Shown here one piece after another: positions 57,087 through 64,000 of a stretch of 64,000 nucleotides of DNA. Every line of letters starts with the position of its first letter. Within the stretch, counting starts at the first letter, position 1. Made by a program: the position numbers and the translations under genes. Location of the stretch: assembly GCA_947453725.1 (NCBI GenBank), contig CANGHH010000008.1:124001-188000 (forward strand), in the 5' to 3' direction. A model generated the notes under the pieces. It was not told the origin of the DNA. It worked only from the letters and a program-made list of their open reading frames with translations, and did not search any database. The stretch comes from Betaproteobacteria bacterium (GTDB lineage Bacteria; Pseudomonadota; Gammaproteobacteria; Burkholderiales; Burkholderiaceae_C).

Positions 57087-57794
57087 ATGGCTGACAAACA
57101 CCTCTCCACCCAATTCGATGCCGAACTCAGTGAAATTTCCAGCCGGGTGCTGGAAATGGGCGGGCTGGTCGAATCTCAAGTTGTCCAGGCGCTGCTCGCG
57201 CTGACTCAATTCGACGACGGCATCGCCAGCCAGGTGGTGCGCGAGGAAGAGCGTGTCAACCAGATGGAAGTCGAGATCGACCGCGACCTCTCGGCCATCA
57301 TCGCGCGCCGCCAGCCGACGGCGCGCGACCTGCGCCTGCTGATCGCGATCAGCAAGGCCATCGCGAATCTCGAACGAGTCGGCGACGAGGCGGCGCGCAT
57401 TGCGCGAACCGTGCAGCGCCTGATCAACACCGGCGTGTCGTCGCGCCTGCGTCTGCCGGTGGCCGACTTGGGCTTCGAAGCCGAATTGGCCGTCGCGCAG
57501 TTGCGCAAGGCGCTCGACGCCTTTGCCCGCCTCGATACCGCGCGCGCGCTGGAGGTGCTGAAGCAGGACGACCAGATCGACCAGGAATTCGACGGCCTGC
57601 TGCGCAAACTGATCACCTACATGATGGAAGATCCGCGCACCATCTCTTCGAGCATCGACTTGATCTTCGTGGCCAAGGCCATCGAGCGCGTCGGCGACCA
57701 CGCCAAGAATCTGGCCGAGGCCATCATCTACGTCGTCAAGGGCACCGATGTGCGGCACACGCCGATGCAGGATGTCGAAAATGCCGTCCGCTGA
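57087..57794 (+). CDS. phoU: phosphate signalling regulator PhoU
   Basis: A 235-residue all-helical protein made of two PhoU repeats, each with a metal-binding E/DxxxD pattern: VNQMEVEIDRD and IANLERVGDEAARIA in the first, IDQEFDGLLRKLI and AIERVGDHAKNLAEAI in the second. It links the Pst transporter to PhoR and prevents toxic phosphate uptake. It starts 18 bases after pstB. Standard length. Confidence 0.96.
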   Translation: MADKHLSTQFDAELSEISSRVLEMGGLVESQVVQALLALTQFDDGIASQVVREEERVNQMEVEIDRDLSAIIARRQPTARDLRLLIAISKAIANLERVGDEAARIARTVQRLINTGVSSRLRLPVADLGFEAELAVAQLRKALDAFARLDTARALEVLKQDDQIDQEFDGLLRKLITYMMEDPRTISSSIDLIFVAKAIERVGDHAKNLAEAIIYVVKGTDVRHTPMQDVENAVR

Positions 57795-57809
57795 TTCGGG
57801 AGCCTCTGC

Positions 57810-58523
57810 GTGAGTAGCGTGCTGGTTGTCGAAGACGAATCGGCCATTGCCGAATTGATCGCCATCAACCTGCGCCATGCCGGTTTCGAGGTCACGGTGG
57901 TGGCCGATGCCGACGAGGCGCAGCGCGCGGTGGATCGCGTGCTGCCCGACCTGATCCTGCTCGACTGGATGTTGCCCGGCCAGTCTGGCGTGCAACTGGC
58001 CCGGCGCTGGCGCAGCGAGGCACGCACGCGTGAATTGCCGCTGATCATGCTGACTGCACGCGCCGAAGAGGCCGACAAGATCACGGGCCTCGATGCCGGT
58101 GCCGACGATTACCTGACCAAGCCATTTTCGACCAAGGAACTGCTGGCGCGAATCCGCGCCGTGCTGCGCCGCAAGGCCCCTGAGTCGCTGGACACGGCGG
58201 TCGAGGTGAACGGTCTGCGCCTTGACCCGGCGACACGGCGCGTCTCGCGTCGCGTCGGTGACGAGCAGCGCGAAGTCAAGGTCGGTCCGACCGAATTCCG
58301 CCTGCTGCATTTCTTCATGACCCACCCCGAACGCGTTCACAGCAGGGCTCAATTGCTGGACCGCGTCTGGGGCGACCACGTCTTCATCGAGGAGCGCACG
58401 GTGGACGTGCACGTCAAGCGCCTCCGCGAGGCGCTGGCGCCAGCCGAATGTTCGGGCTTGATCGAGACCGTGCGCGGCGCCGGCTACCGCCTGACGCAGC
58501 AGACGCGCAGCGTCGCTGCCTGA
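57810..58523 (+). CDS. phoB: phosphate regulon response regulator PhoB
   Basis: A 237-residue OmpR-type regulator with a receiver domain (VVEDESAIAELIAINLRHAGFEV, phospho-acceptor in LILLDWMLPGQSG near Asp54, Lys in YLTKPFSTKEL) and a winged-helix DNA-binding domain (GPTEFRLLHFFMTHPERVHSRAQLLDRVWG, ERTVDVHVKRLREAL). It binds Pho boxes such as those at 53.1-53.25 kb and probably 31.68 kb. GTG start at 57810, 15 bases after phoU. Confidence 0.97.
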   Translation: MSSVLVVEDESAIAELIAINLRHAGFEVTVVADADEAQRAVDRVLPDLILLDWMLPGQSGVQLARRWRSEARTRELPLIMLTARAEEADKITGLDAGADDYLTKPFSTKELLARIRAVLRRKAPESLDTAVEVNGLRLDPATRRVSRRVGDEQREVKVGPTEFRLLHFFMTHPERVHSRAQLLDRVWGDHVFIEERTVDVHVKRLREALAPAECSGLIETVRGAGYRLTQQTRSVAA

Positions 58524-58538
58524 GCGACGGACACCCGC

Positions 58539-59879
58539 ATGGGCTGGTGGCTTTCGAGGACCATGACGGCCTTGGTGGTCGTCGTCCTGGTAGCCGGGAT
58601 CGCGGCGCTGTTCGGTGTGTTGATGCAAGAGGCCGTACCGGCCATGGCACTGGGCGGCCTGCTGGCGATGGGCGCGCTGGTGCTGCGCGACTCGCTGCGC
58701 GGACAGGGTCTGATGAACTGGCTGCGTGGTCCGCTGCAGACAGCGGCGCCGCGCGACACCGGCTTCTGGGGCGAACTGGCCTACCGCACCGAAAAGGCAC
58801 TGCGTTCACGCGAGCAGGCGCTTCGCCAGGAGCAGGAACAGCTTTCGCAGTTCCTCTCGGCCATCGAGGCCTCGCCCAATGGTGTGATGATGCTCGATGG
58901 CAACGACCAGATCGAATGGTGCAATTCGGTGGGGGCCGAACACTTCGGGCTCGACCCTCAGCGTGACCGCCGCCAGCGCGTCACCAACCTGGTCCGCATG
59001 CCGGCCTTCGTGGCGCACCTGCAAGGCAATCGCTACGACGAGGCGGTGGTCTTCCCGGGGCCGCTGGGCCGCACGACCTTGTCCGTGCTGGTCCGGCCCT
59101 ACGGCAACGGCATGAAACTGGTGCTGAGCCAGGACATCACCGAACGCGAGCGTACCGAAGCGATGCGGCGCGACTTCGTGGCCAACGTGTCGCACGAGAT
59201 CCGCACGCCGCTGACGGTGCTGGCCGGCTTCGTCGAAACCATGGCCGGTCTGGCCTTGACCGAGGTCGAGCGACAGCGCGTGCTCAGCCTGATGCAGCAA
59301 CAGACCGATCGCATGCAGGCCCTGGTGGGCGACTTGCTGACGCTGGCCAAGCTGGAAGGCAGCCCGCGTCCGGGGGCCGACCGTTGGCTGCCGGTGGCCA
59401 CGGTGATGCGCAAGGCGCACGCTGACGCGCTGGCGTTGTCGGCGGGCCGCCACCGCATCGAGATCGAAGGTGGTGACGATGCGGAAGTCGCTGGCAGCGA
59501 GCCGGAACTGTACAGCGCGGTCGGCAACCTGCTGAACAACGCCGTTCGCTACACGCCCGATGGCGGTCTGATCCAGTTGCGCTGGATTTGGCGTACCGAT
59601 GGCGGCGCGGCGCTGGAAGTGAAGGATGGCGGCATCGGCATCGCGCGCGAGCACCTGCCCAGGCTGACCGAGCGCTTCTACCGCGTCGATGGCAGCCGTT
59701 CGCGCGACACTGGAGGGACGGGCCTGGGCTTGTCCATCGTCAAGCATGTGGCCCAGCGTCACGGCGGCGAGATCGACATCCAGAGCGAACTGGGCCATGG
59801 TTCGAGCTTCAGGCTCGTTCTACCGGCGCTGCGCGTGCGGCCGAGCCACATGGCGGCTGCTGCGACGGCCATGGCTTGA
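58539..59879 (+). CDS. phoR: phosphate regulon sensor histidine kinase PhoR
   Basis: A 446-residue membrane kinase. Hydrophobic segments within residues 8-50 anchor it; it has no large periplasmic sensor, as usual for PhoR. A PAS domain (about 100-200; FLSAIEASPNGVMMLDGNDQIEWCN) precedes the HisKA box FVANVSHEIRTPLTVLAGF (phospho-His near 213) and the ATPase boxes NLLNNAVRYTPDG, DGGIGIA and GGTGLGLSIVKH. It pairs with PhoB 15 bases upstream and is the last gene of the pst-pho block. Confidence 0.96.
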   Translation: MGWWLSRTMTALVVVVLVAGIAALFGVLMQEAVPAMALGGLLAMGALVLRDSLRGQGLMNWLRGPLQTAAPRDTGFWGELAYRTEKALRSREQALRQEQEQLSQFLSAIEASPNGVMMLDGNDQIEWCNSVGAEHFGLDPQRDRRQRVTNLVRMPAFVAHLQGNRYDEAVVFPGPLGRTTLSVLVRPYGNGMKLVLSQDITERERTEAMRRDFVANVSHEIRTPLTVLAGFVETMAGLALTEVERQRVLSLMQQQTDRMQALVGDLLTLAKLEGSPRPGADRWLPVATVMRKAHADALALSAGRHRIEIEGGDDAEVAGSEPELYSAVGNLLNNAVRYTPDGGLIQLRWIWRTDGGAALEVKDGGIGIAREHLPRLTERFYRVDGSRSRDTGGTGLGLSIVKHVAQRHGGEIDIQSELGHGSSFRLVLPALRVRPSHMAAAATAMA

Positions 59880-59895
59880 GCGCGGTCAGCGGCGT

Positions 59896-61566
59896 TCAGC
59901 GCGCGACCTGCCGCTTGTAGATCGCGGTGAACTCTTCGCTGTCGGTTGGGCGTTGTGCCTGGCCGACGAGGTCCCAGCCCGGCGGCGGTGCCGGCGTCGG
60001 GCCCAGGCGCGTGGCGCGCAACAGGTAGTCGCAAGAACCGGGTGTCAGCGACGCGGCCTGCGGGCGGGCGTCGACGCGCCAGTGCCCGAAAACCTCCAAC
60101 GCCGCCACCGCCGCCGGCGCCAGGCCGGGCGCGGCCACGCAGGCGTCGGCCGGCAGCAAGGTGGCCAGCCGCGCGACCAGCGCGCGCGGGCTGCGGGCGT
60201 AGTCCAGCGGCGCCAGCCACAGCGTCATCGCCAGCATCCAGCACAGCGCCACGCCGCCAGCGGGCAGGACCAGGCTTTTCCACAGGGCTTCCCGGTGGCG
60301 GCCCGTGCGCCAGCGCACCACCGCGATCCAGGCTGCGCTGCCGGCCACGGCCACGGCCAAGGCGAGGGCCGAAAACCGCGGGCTGTAGCCCGGCAGCAGC
60401 CGGCTCAGATTGGCGGCCTGCCAAGCCGGCACGCCGGTCTGCATCGCCGCATAGACGAACCAGATCCACAACGCGAACAGCGTGAAGAAGCACATCGAGA
60501 ACCAGTCCATCGCGGCCGCCGCACTGCGCTTCAAGGTCGGCAAGGCGAAAGCAGCCAGCACGGCCAGGCCCGGCACGCCCAGCATCAAGGCCCGGTCCGA
60601 GCCGGCCATGCTCAGGCTGGCCACCAGTGCCACGCCCACGGCCACCAGCGGCACCGACAAGTGGCGGTGCGCCAACTGGCGGCGCCAGCGCCAGCCCGTC
60701 AACAAGGCCAGCGGCCAGGCGGGCCACAGGAACCACAGCCACTGTCGCGCCAAATCGGCCAGGTCGCCGGCCGTCATCGACACCGCCCGCCAGCGCCAGG
60801 CGCCCAGCCAGCCGGCCAGCAGGGCGGCACCGGCCATCGCCAGGGCCAGCCAGACCACCAGTGCACGCACCCGCGCATAGCGCGACAGCGCGCACACGCC
60901 CAGGCCGGCCACGCCGGCGGCCACCGCCATGCTGGGCGCGCCGCTGCCGGCCAGCAAGGGCAGGGCGACGAGCACCGCCAGGCGCGACTGCACCTGCCGA
61001 AAGGGCGCTGCCGCCAGCGCGTACAGGTACAGGCTGATGGCGAACAGCTGCGCCAGTTCCGGCGTCGTTTCGTGGCCCAGGACCAGCAGGCCCAGCGTCG
61101 CGATGAAGGCCAGCACGGCGCCGTCGGCGATGGCCCGTGCGTAGTCCACTGGCTCGGCCTCGCCGCCGAAGGCGAAGGGCACGGGCTGCGCCGATTCGGT
61201 CCGCGCGAGGTGGAAGGTGGTGTACCAGACCAGGGCCAGCGTCAGCGTCAGCAGCAGGGCAAAGGGCAGCCGGGCCGCCAGAGCCGGGTCGACTCCGCCC
61301 GACAGGGCCTTGATGAAGGCCGCGCCCAGCCAGTGCGGCAGCAGCGCGGTGTCGGCCTGCACGCCGCCCAGCATCGGCGCCCACCAACTGGTGCGCCCTT
61401 CGGCAATGGCCATCATCTGGCCAAAGGCGGTGACGTCAGCATTGCGCCAGGGGTCGCGGCCGACCAGGCCGGGCAGCACGTAGGCCGCGCACAGCAACAA
61501 CAGCGCGGCGCGCGGCAGACGGCGCGCGCCGCGCTGCGTCACCAGGGCCGGCTTGGGGCTGTTCAC
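59896..61566 (-). CDS. GT39/ArnT-like membrane glycosyltransferase family protein
   Basis: A 556-residue polytopic membrane protein with roughly 10-12 hydrophobic segments. The N-terminal loop GLVGRDPWRNADVTAFGQMMAIAEG contains the acidic residues seen in ArnT/protein-mannosyltransferase-type enzymes, followed by LLPHWLGAAFIKAL. These enzymes move sugars from polyprenyl-phosphate donors to lipid A or proteins; the actual acceptor is unknown here. The C-terminal about 110 residues are soluble. Convergent with phoR (16-base gap), and 91 bases downstream of rpmE across a terminator. Confidence 0.75.
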   Translation of the reverse strand: MNSPKPALVTQRGARRLPRAALLLLCAAYVLPGLVGRDPWRNADVTAFGQMMAIAEGRTSWWAPMLGGVQADTALLPHWLGAAFIKALSGGVDPALAARLPFALLLTLTLALVWYTTFHLARTESAQPVPFAFGGEAEPVDYARAIADGAVLAFIATLGLLVLGHETTPELAQLFAISLYLYALAAAPFRQVQSRLAVLVALPLLAGSGAPSMAVAAGVAGLGVCALSRYARVRALVVWLALAMAGAALLAGWLGAWRWRAVSMTAGDLADLARQWLWFLWPAWPLALLTGWRWRRQLAHRHLSVPLVAVGVALVASLSMAGSDRALMLGVPGLAVLAAFALPTLKRSAAAAMDWFSMCFFTLFALWIWFVYAAMQTGVPAWQAANLSRLLPGYSPRFSALALAVAVAGSAAWIAVVRWRTGRHREALWKSLVLPAGGVALCWMLAMTLWLAPLDYARSPRALVARLATLLPADACVAAPGLAPAAVAALEVFGHWRVDARPQAASLTPGSCDYLLRATRLGPTPAPPPGWDLVGQAQRPTDSEEFTAIYKRQVAR

Positions 61567-61605
61567 GGGCGGGTCAACTCAGGGTCGCGCCTGCGGCACG
61601 CAAAG

Positions 61606-61631
61606 AAAAAGGCAGCCAAGGCTGCCTTTTT
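61606..61631. terminator. intrinsic terminator after rpmE
   Basis: A 12-bp perfect stem (AAAAAGGCAGCC / GGCTGCCTTTTT) with a tiny loop (effectively CAAG). The A and T runs at each end make it functional on either strand; it terminates the trxA-rho-rpmE block. Confidence 0.92.
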
Positions 61632-61657
61632 GGTGCGCCATGCGCGAGCCCTCAGGC

Positions 61658-61966
61658 TCAGTCCGCAGCGCCTTCGGCAGCTGCCGGTGCCGCCGCCGGG
61701 GCCGACGGCTTCTTCAGACCGACGTGCGCGAACTTGTTGCGGAACTTCTCGACGCGACCACCCAGGTTATCGATGCTCTTCTGCGTACCCGTGAAGAAGG
61801 GGTGCGTCTCGCTGGTGCTTTCCAGCTTCATCAACGGCAGTTGACGGCCGTCTTCCATCGTGATCATTTCCTTGGTGGTCAAGCACGAACGCGTGACGAA
61901 CTTGAAACCGTTGGACAGGTCCTGGAAGCAGACCTCGCGGTAGTTGGGGTGTATGCCGTCTTTCAT
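61658..61966 (-). CDS. rpmE2: 50S ribosomal protein L31, type B
   Basis: A 102-residue L31. [29 protein letters not shown] and [25 protein letters not shown] identify the type B form, which lacks the four-cysteine zinc site of type A. An Ala/Pro-rich tail of about 15 residues follows the domain. In other bacteria type B L31 can replace the zinc form under zinc limitation; in Burkholderiales it is often the only copy. ATG at 61966; 119 bases separate it from rho. Confidence 0.95.
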   Translation of the reverse strand: MKDGIHPNYREVCFQDLSNGFKFVTRSCLTTKEMITMEDGRQLPLMKLESTSETHPFFTGTQKSIDNLGGRVEKFRNKFAHVGLKKPSAPAAAPAAAEGAAD

Positions 61967-62085
61967 GGGTAGCCTTCTGAGTTGAGTTGGGAGCCACGCG
62001 GCTGGTGCCCGGTGTTGCCCGGTGCGAACAGCTGGCGCACTTTCCGTTGCGCGGGTAACCGCGAAGTATAGCTGCAGACGGCCGA

Positions 62086-63348
62086 TCAACCGCCCCGGCG
62101 CATCATGTCGAAGAAGTCGTGGTTGTTCTTGCTGGCCTTCATCTTTTCCAGGATGAACTCCATCGCCTCGATCTCGTCCATGGGATACAGCAGTTTGCGC
62201 AGGATCCAGCTCTTCTGCAGGATCTCGGGCTTGAGCAGGAGTTCTTCGCGCCGCGTGCCGCTCTTGTTGATCAGGATCGACGGGTAGACCCGCTTCTCGG
62301 CCATCCGGCGGTCGAGGTGGATTTCGCAGTTGCCCGTGCCCTTGAATTCCTCGTAGATCACCTCGTCCATCTTGGAACCAGTGTCGACCAGCGCCGTGCC
62401 GATGATGGTCAGGGTGCCGCCTTCTTCGGTGTTGCGCGCGGCGCCGAAGAAGCGCTTGGGGCGCTGCAGCGCGTTGGCGTCGACGCCGCCGCTCAGCACC
62501 TTGCCGGAGGACGGCAGCACGTTGTTGTAGGCCCGGGCCAGCCGCGTGATGCTGTCGAGCAGGATGACCACGTCCTTCTTCAGCTCGACCAGGCGCTTGG
62601 CGCGCTCGATGACCATTTCGGCCACCTGCACGTGGCGCGCGGCGGGTTCGTCGAAGGTGGACGAGATGACCTCGCCGCGCACGGTGCGCAGCATTTCGGT
62701 CACTTCTTCCGGCCGCTCGTCGACCAGCAGCACGATCAGGTGGATCTCGGGGTGGTTGGCGACCAGCGCATGCGCGATGTGCTGCATCATGACCGTCTTG
62801 CCGGTCTTGGGCTGGGCCACGAGCAGGGCGCGCTGGCCTTTGCCGATCGGCGCGATCAGGTCGATGATGCGGCTGGTGATGTTCTCTTCGGCCTTGACAT
62901 CGCGCTCGAGCCTGAACTGCTGCGTCGGGAACAGCGCAGTCAGGTTCTCGAACATGATCTTGTGCTTGCTCTCCTCGGGTGTCACACCGTTCACACGGTC
63001 GACCTTCACGAGCGCGAAGTAACGCTCGCCGTCCTTGGGCACCCGAACTTCGCCTTCGACGTTGTCGCCGGTGTGCAGGTTGAAGCGGCGAATCTGACTC
63101 GGCGACAGGTAGATGTCGTCGGTGCTGGCCATGTAGCTGGCCTCGATCGAGCGCAGGAAGCCGAAGCCGTCGGGCAGCACTTCCAGCACGCCGTCGCCGA
63201 AGACCTGTTCGCCGCCCTTGGCGCGCTTCTTCATGATCGCGAACATCAGTTCCTGCTTGCGCAGGCGGGCGACGTTTTCAATTTCCAGCGCCTCGCCCAT
63301 GACGATCAAGTCGGCGATGGGTTGGGCCTTCAGTTCGGACAGATGCAT
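62086..63348 (-). CDS. rho: transcription termination factor Rho
   Basis: A 420-residue hexameric RNA helicase. N-terminal [14 protein letters not shown] helical domain, cold-shock RNA-binding domain ([17 protein letters not shown], about 50-115), Walker [14 protein letters not shown], the P-loop region [14 protein letters not shown]-loop and R-loop [20 protein letters not shown] are all typical, and the length matches E. coli Rho (419). ATG at 63348 gives the conserved start; an ATG six codons earlier adds MPEGAS. Confidence 0.98.
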   Translation of the reverse strand: MHLSELKAQPIADLIVMGEALEIENVARLRKQELMFAIMKKRAKGGEQVFGDGVLEVLPDGFGFLRSIEASYMASTDDIYLSPSQIRRFNLHTGDNVEGEVRVPKDGERYFALVKVDRVNGVTPEESKHKIMFENLTALFPTQQFRLERDVKAEENITSRIIDLIAPIGKGQRALLVAQPKTGKTVMMQHIAHALVANHPEIHLIVLLVDERPEEVTEMLRTVRGEVISSTFDEPAARHVQVAEMVIERAKRLVELKKDVVILLDSITRLARAYNNVLPSSGKVLSGGVDANALQRPKRFFGAARNTEEGGTLTIIGTALVDTGSKMDEVIYEEFKGTGNCEIHLDRRMAEKRVYPSILINKSGTRREELLLKPEILQKSWILRKLLYPMDEIEAMEFILEKMKASKNNHDFFDMMRRGG

Positions 63349-63552
63349 GGAGGCACCCTCAGGCAATTGCGGGGCGGCTCACGCACCAGGAGTGGCGCGG
63401 GCGGCCTAACGCGGAAAAGTTCATGCGGGAGATGGTCGCCGAACCCACGCTCGGGGCCTGCATCGCGCCCGTGCGGGACGGGCGGAGGGGCGTTGCGTGG
63501 TGGCGGATCAGCCGGTCAGCCTGTTCAAGGCCGCCCGGTGACATTGATTATA
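63349..63552 (-). promoter_or_regulatory. rho leader and promoter candidate
   Basis: A perfect TATAAT -10 hexamer (63552-63547, minus strand) overlaps the trxA stop codon. The predicted start near 63540 would give a leader of about 190 bases before rho. Long rho leaders are used for autoregulated attenuation in other bacteria. No good -35 is visible. Nothing else is encoded in this stretch. Confidence 0.45.
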
Positions 63553-63877
63553 GATGACCGTCGATGAAGGCCGTCAGCTGGGCCTTCGACAGTGCGCCGA
63601 CCTTGGTCGCGGCGAGTTCGCCGCCCTTGAACAGCATCAGCGTCGGGATGCCGCGGATACCGTACTTGCCGGGCACTTCGCGGTTTTCGTCGACGTTCAT
63701 CTTGGCAATCTGCAGCCGGCCTTCATAGGCCTTGGACACTTCGTCCAGGATCGGCGCGATCATCTTGCAGGGGCCGCACCATTCGGCCCAGTAATCGACC
63801 AGCACCGGCTGCTCGGCCTGCAGGACATCGGTGCCGAAGGAATCGTCGGTGACGTGTTTGATCAGTTCGCTGCTCAT
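63548..63877 (-). CDS. trxA: thioredoxin 1
   Basis: A 109-residue cytoplasmic thioredoxin with active site [15 protein letters not shown] and cis-proline [15 protein letters not shown]. It supplies electrons to ribonucleotide reductase, methionine sulfoxide reductase and others. ATG at 63877 is preceded by GGAGCGGAGAA, a good ribosome-binding region; an earlier ATG at 63958 would add 27 non-thioredoxin residues. The trxA-rho order is conserved in proteobacteria. The last 123 bases of the window lie upstream of it and show only a weak promoter-like TTGTGT. Confidence 0.96.
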   Translation of the reverse strand: MSSELIKHVTDDSFGTDVLQAEQPVLVDYWAEWCGPCKMIAPILDEVSKAYEGRLQIAKMNVDENREVPGKYGIRGIPTLMLFKGGELAATKVGALSKAQLTAFIDGHL

Positions 63878-64000
63878 GGGGTTCTCCGCTCCTTGGTACG
63901 CGGCACCCGCCGGGCACCTAACAGGGCAAAATGATTCTGACACAAGGGTTCTGGCCAACCGGCCGGGGCCGGGCTGATTCTCTGCATCGTGCCGATAGAA

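Overview
The window is about 64 kb of GC-rich chromosomal DNA from a betaproteobacterium. Two gene orders are typical of Burkholderiales: carA-carB-greA-DUF4149-yhbY-rlmE-ftsH-folP-glmM-pstSCAB-phoUBR, and trxA-rho-rpmE (type B L31). With the glycogen cluster and the many secreted hydrolases, I would guess the Rubrivivax/Leptothrix/Roseateles-like branch. That is inference from gene order and protein style, not a search. I see no rRNA, tRNA, CRISPR array, prophage or insertion sequence.

Layout. 1-9975: glycogen metabolism, with glgP-glgB-glgX-malQ on the minus strand (malQ cut by the window edge) diverging from glgC-glgA. 10011-11015: DUF3297 and YebC-family genes. 11211-25770: secreted or lipid-anchored hydrolases and oxidoreductases. 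These are an M24 Xaa-Pro peptidase, an S9 peptidase, a double-length M42 peptidase whose first half looks dead, a PQQ-type sugar dehydrogenase, a beta-propeller/phosphoesterase fusion, an M20 peptidase, and a DUF1800/DUF1501 pair. Between the S9 and M42 genes is a well-formed LexA-controlled promoter driving a 31-codon open frame (14686-14781), the most unusual element here.

25804-34910: a six-gene operon with overlapping stops and starts (PhoD-like phosphatase, solute-binding protein, alkaline-phosphatase-family enzyme, two permeases, ATPase). It diverges from a TonB-dependent receptor and an oxygenase-like gene. A PhoB-box-like sequence lies in the divergent gap, which suggests uptake and hydrolysis of an organophosphorus compound. 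34942-40674: trxC, a VanZ-like gene, surE-pcm-nlpD-rlmD (with no rpoS between nlpD and rlmD) and a Bax-inhibitor-1 homologue. 40828-52591: a GlcG-like gene, carbamoyl-phosphate synthase, greA, ribosome-maturation genes, ftsH, folP and glmM. 52603-59879: a fasciclin lipoprotein, then the full phosphate-starvation locus pstSCAB-phoU-phoB-phoR behind two clusters of Pho-box heptamers. 59896-63877: a membrane glycosyltransferase-like gene, rpmE, rho and trxA.

Functionally the window combines carbon storage, phosphate sensing and scavenging, extracellular peptide and sugar breakdown, and core housekeeping. PhoB encoded at 57.8 kb plausibly controls both the pst locus and the transport operon near 31.6 kb. 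Genes are tightly packed and many share ATGA or TGATG stop/start overlaps, so translational coupling is common.
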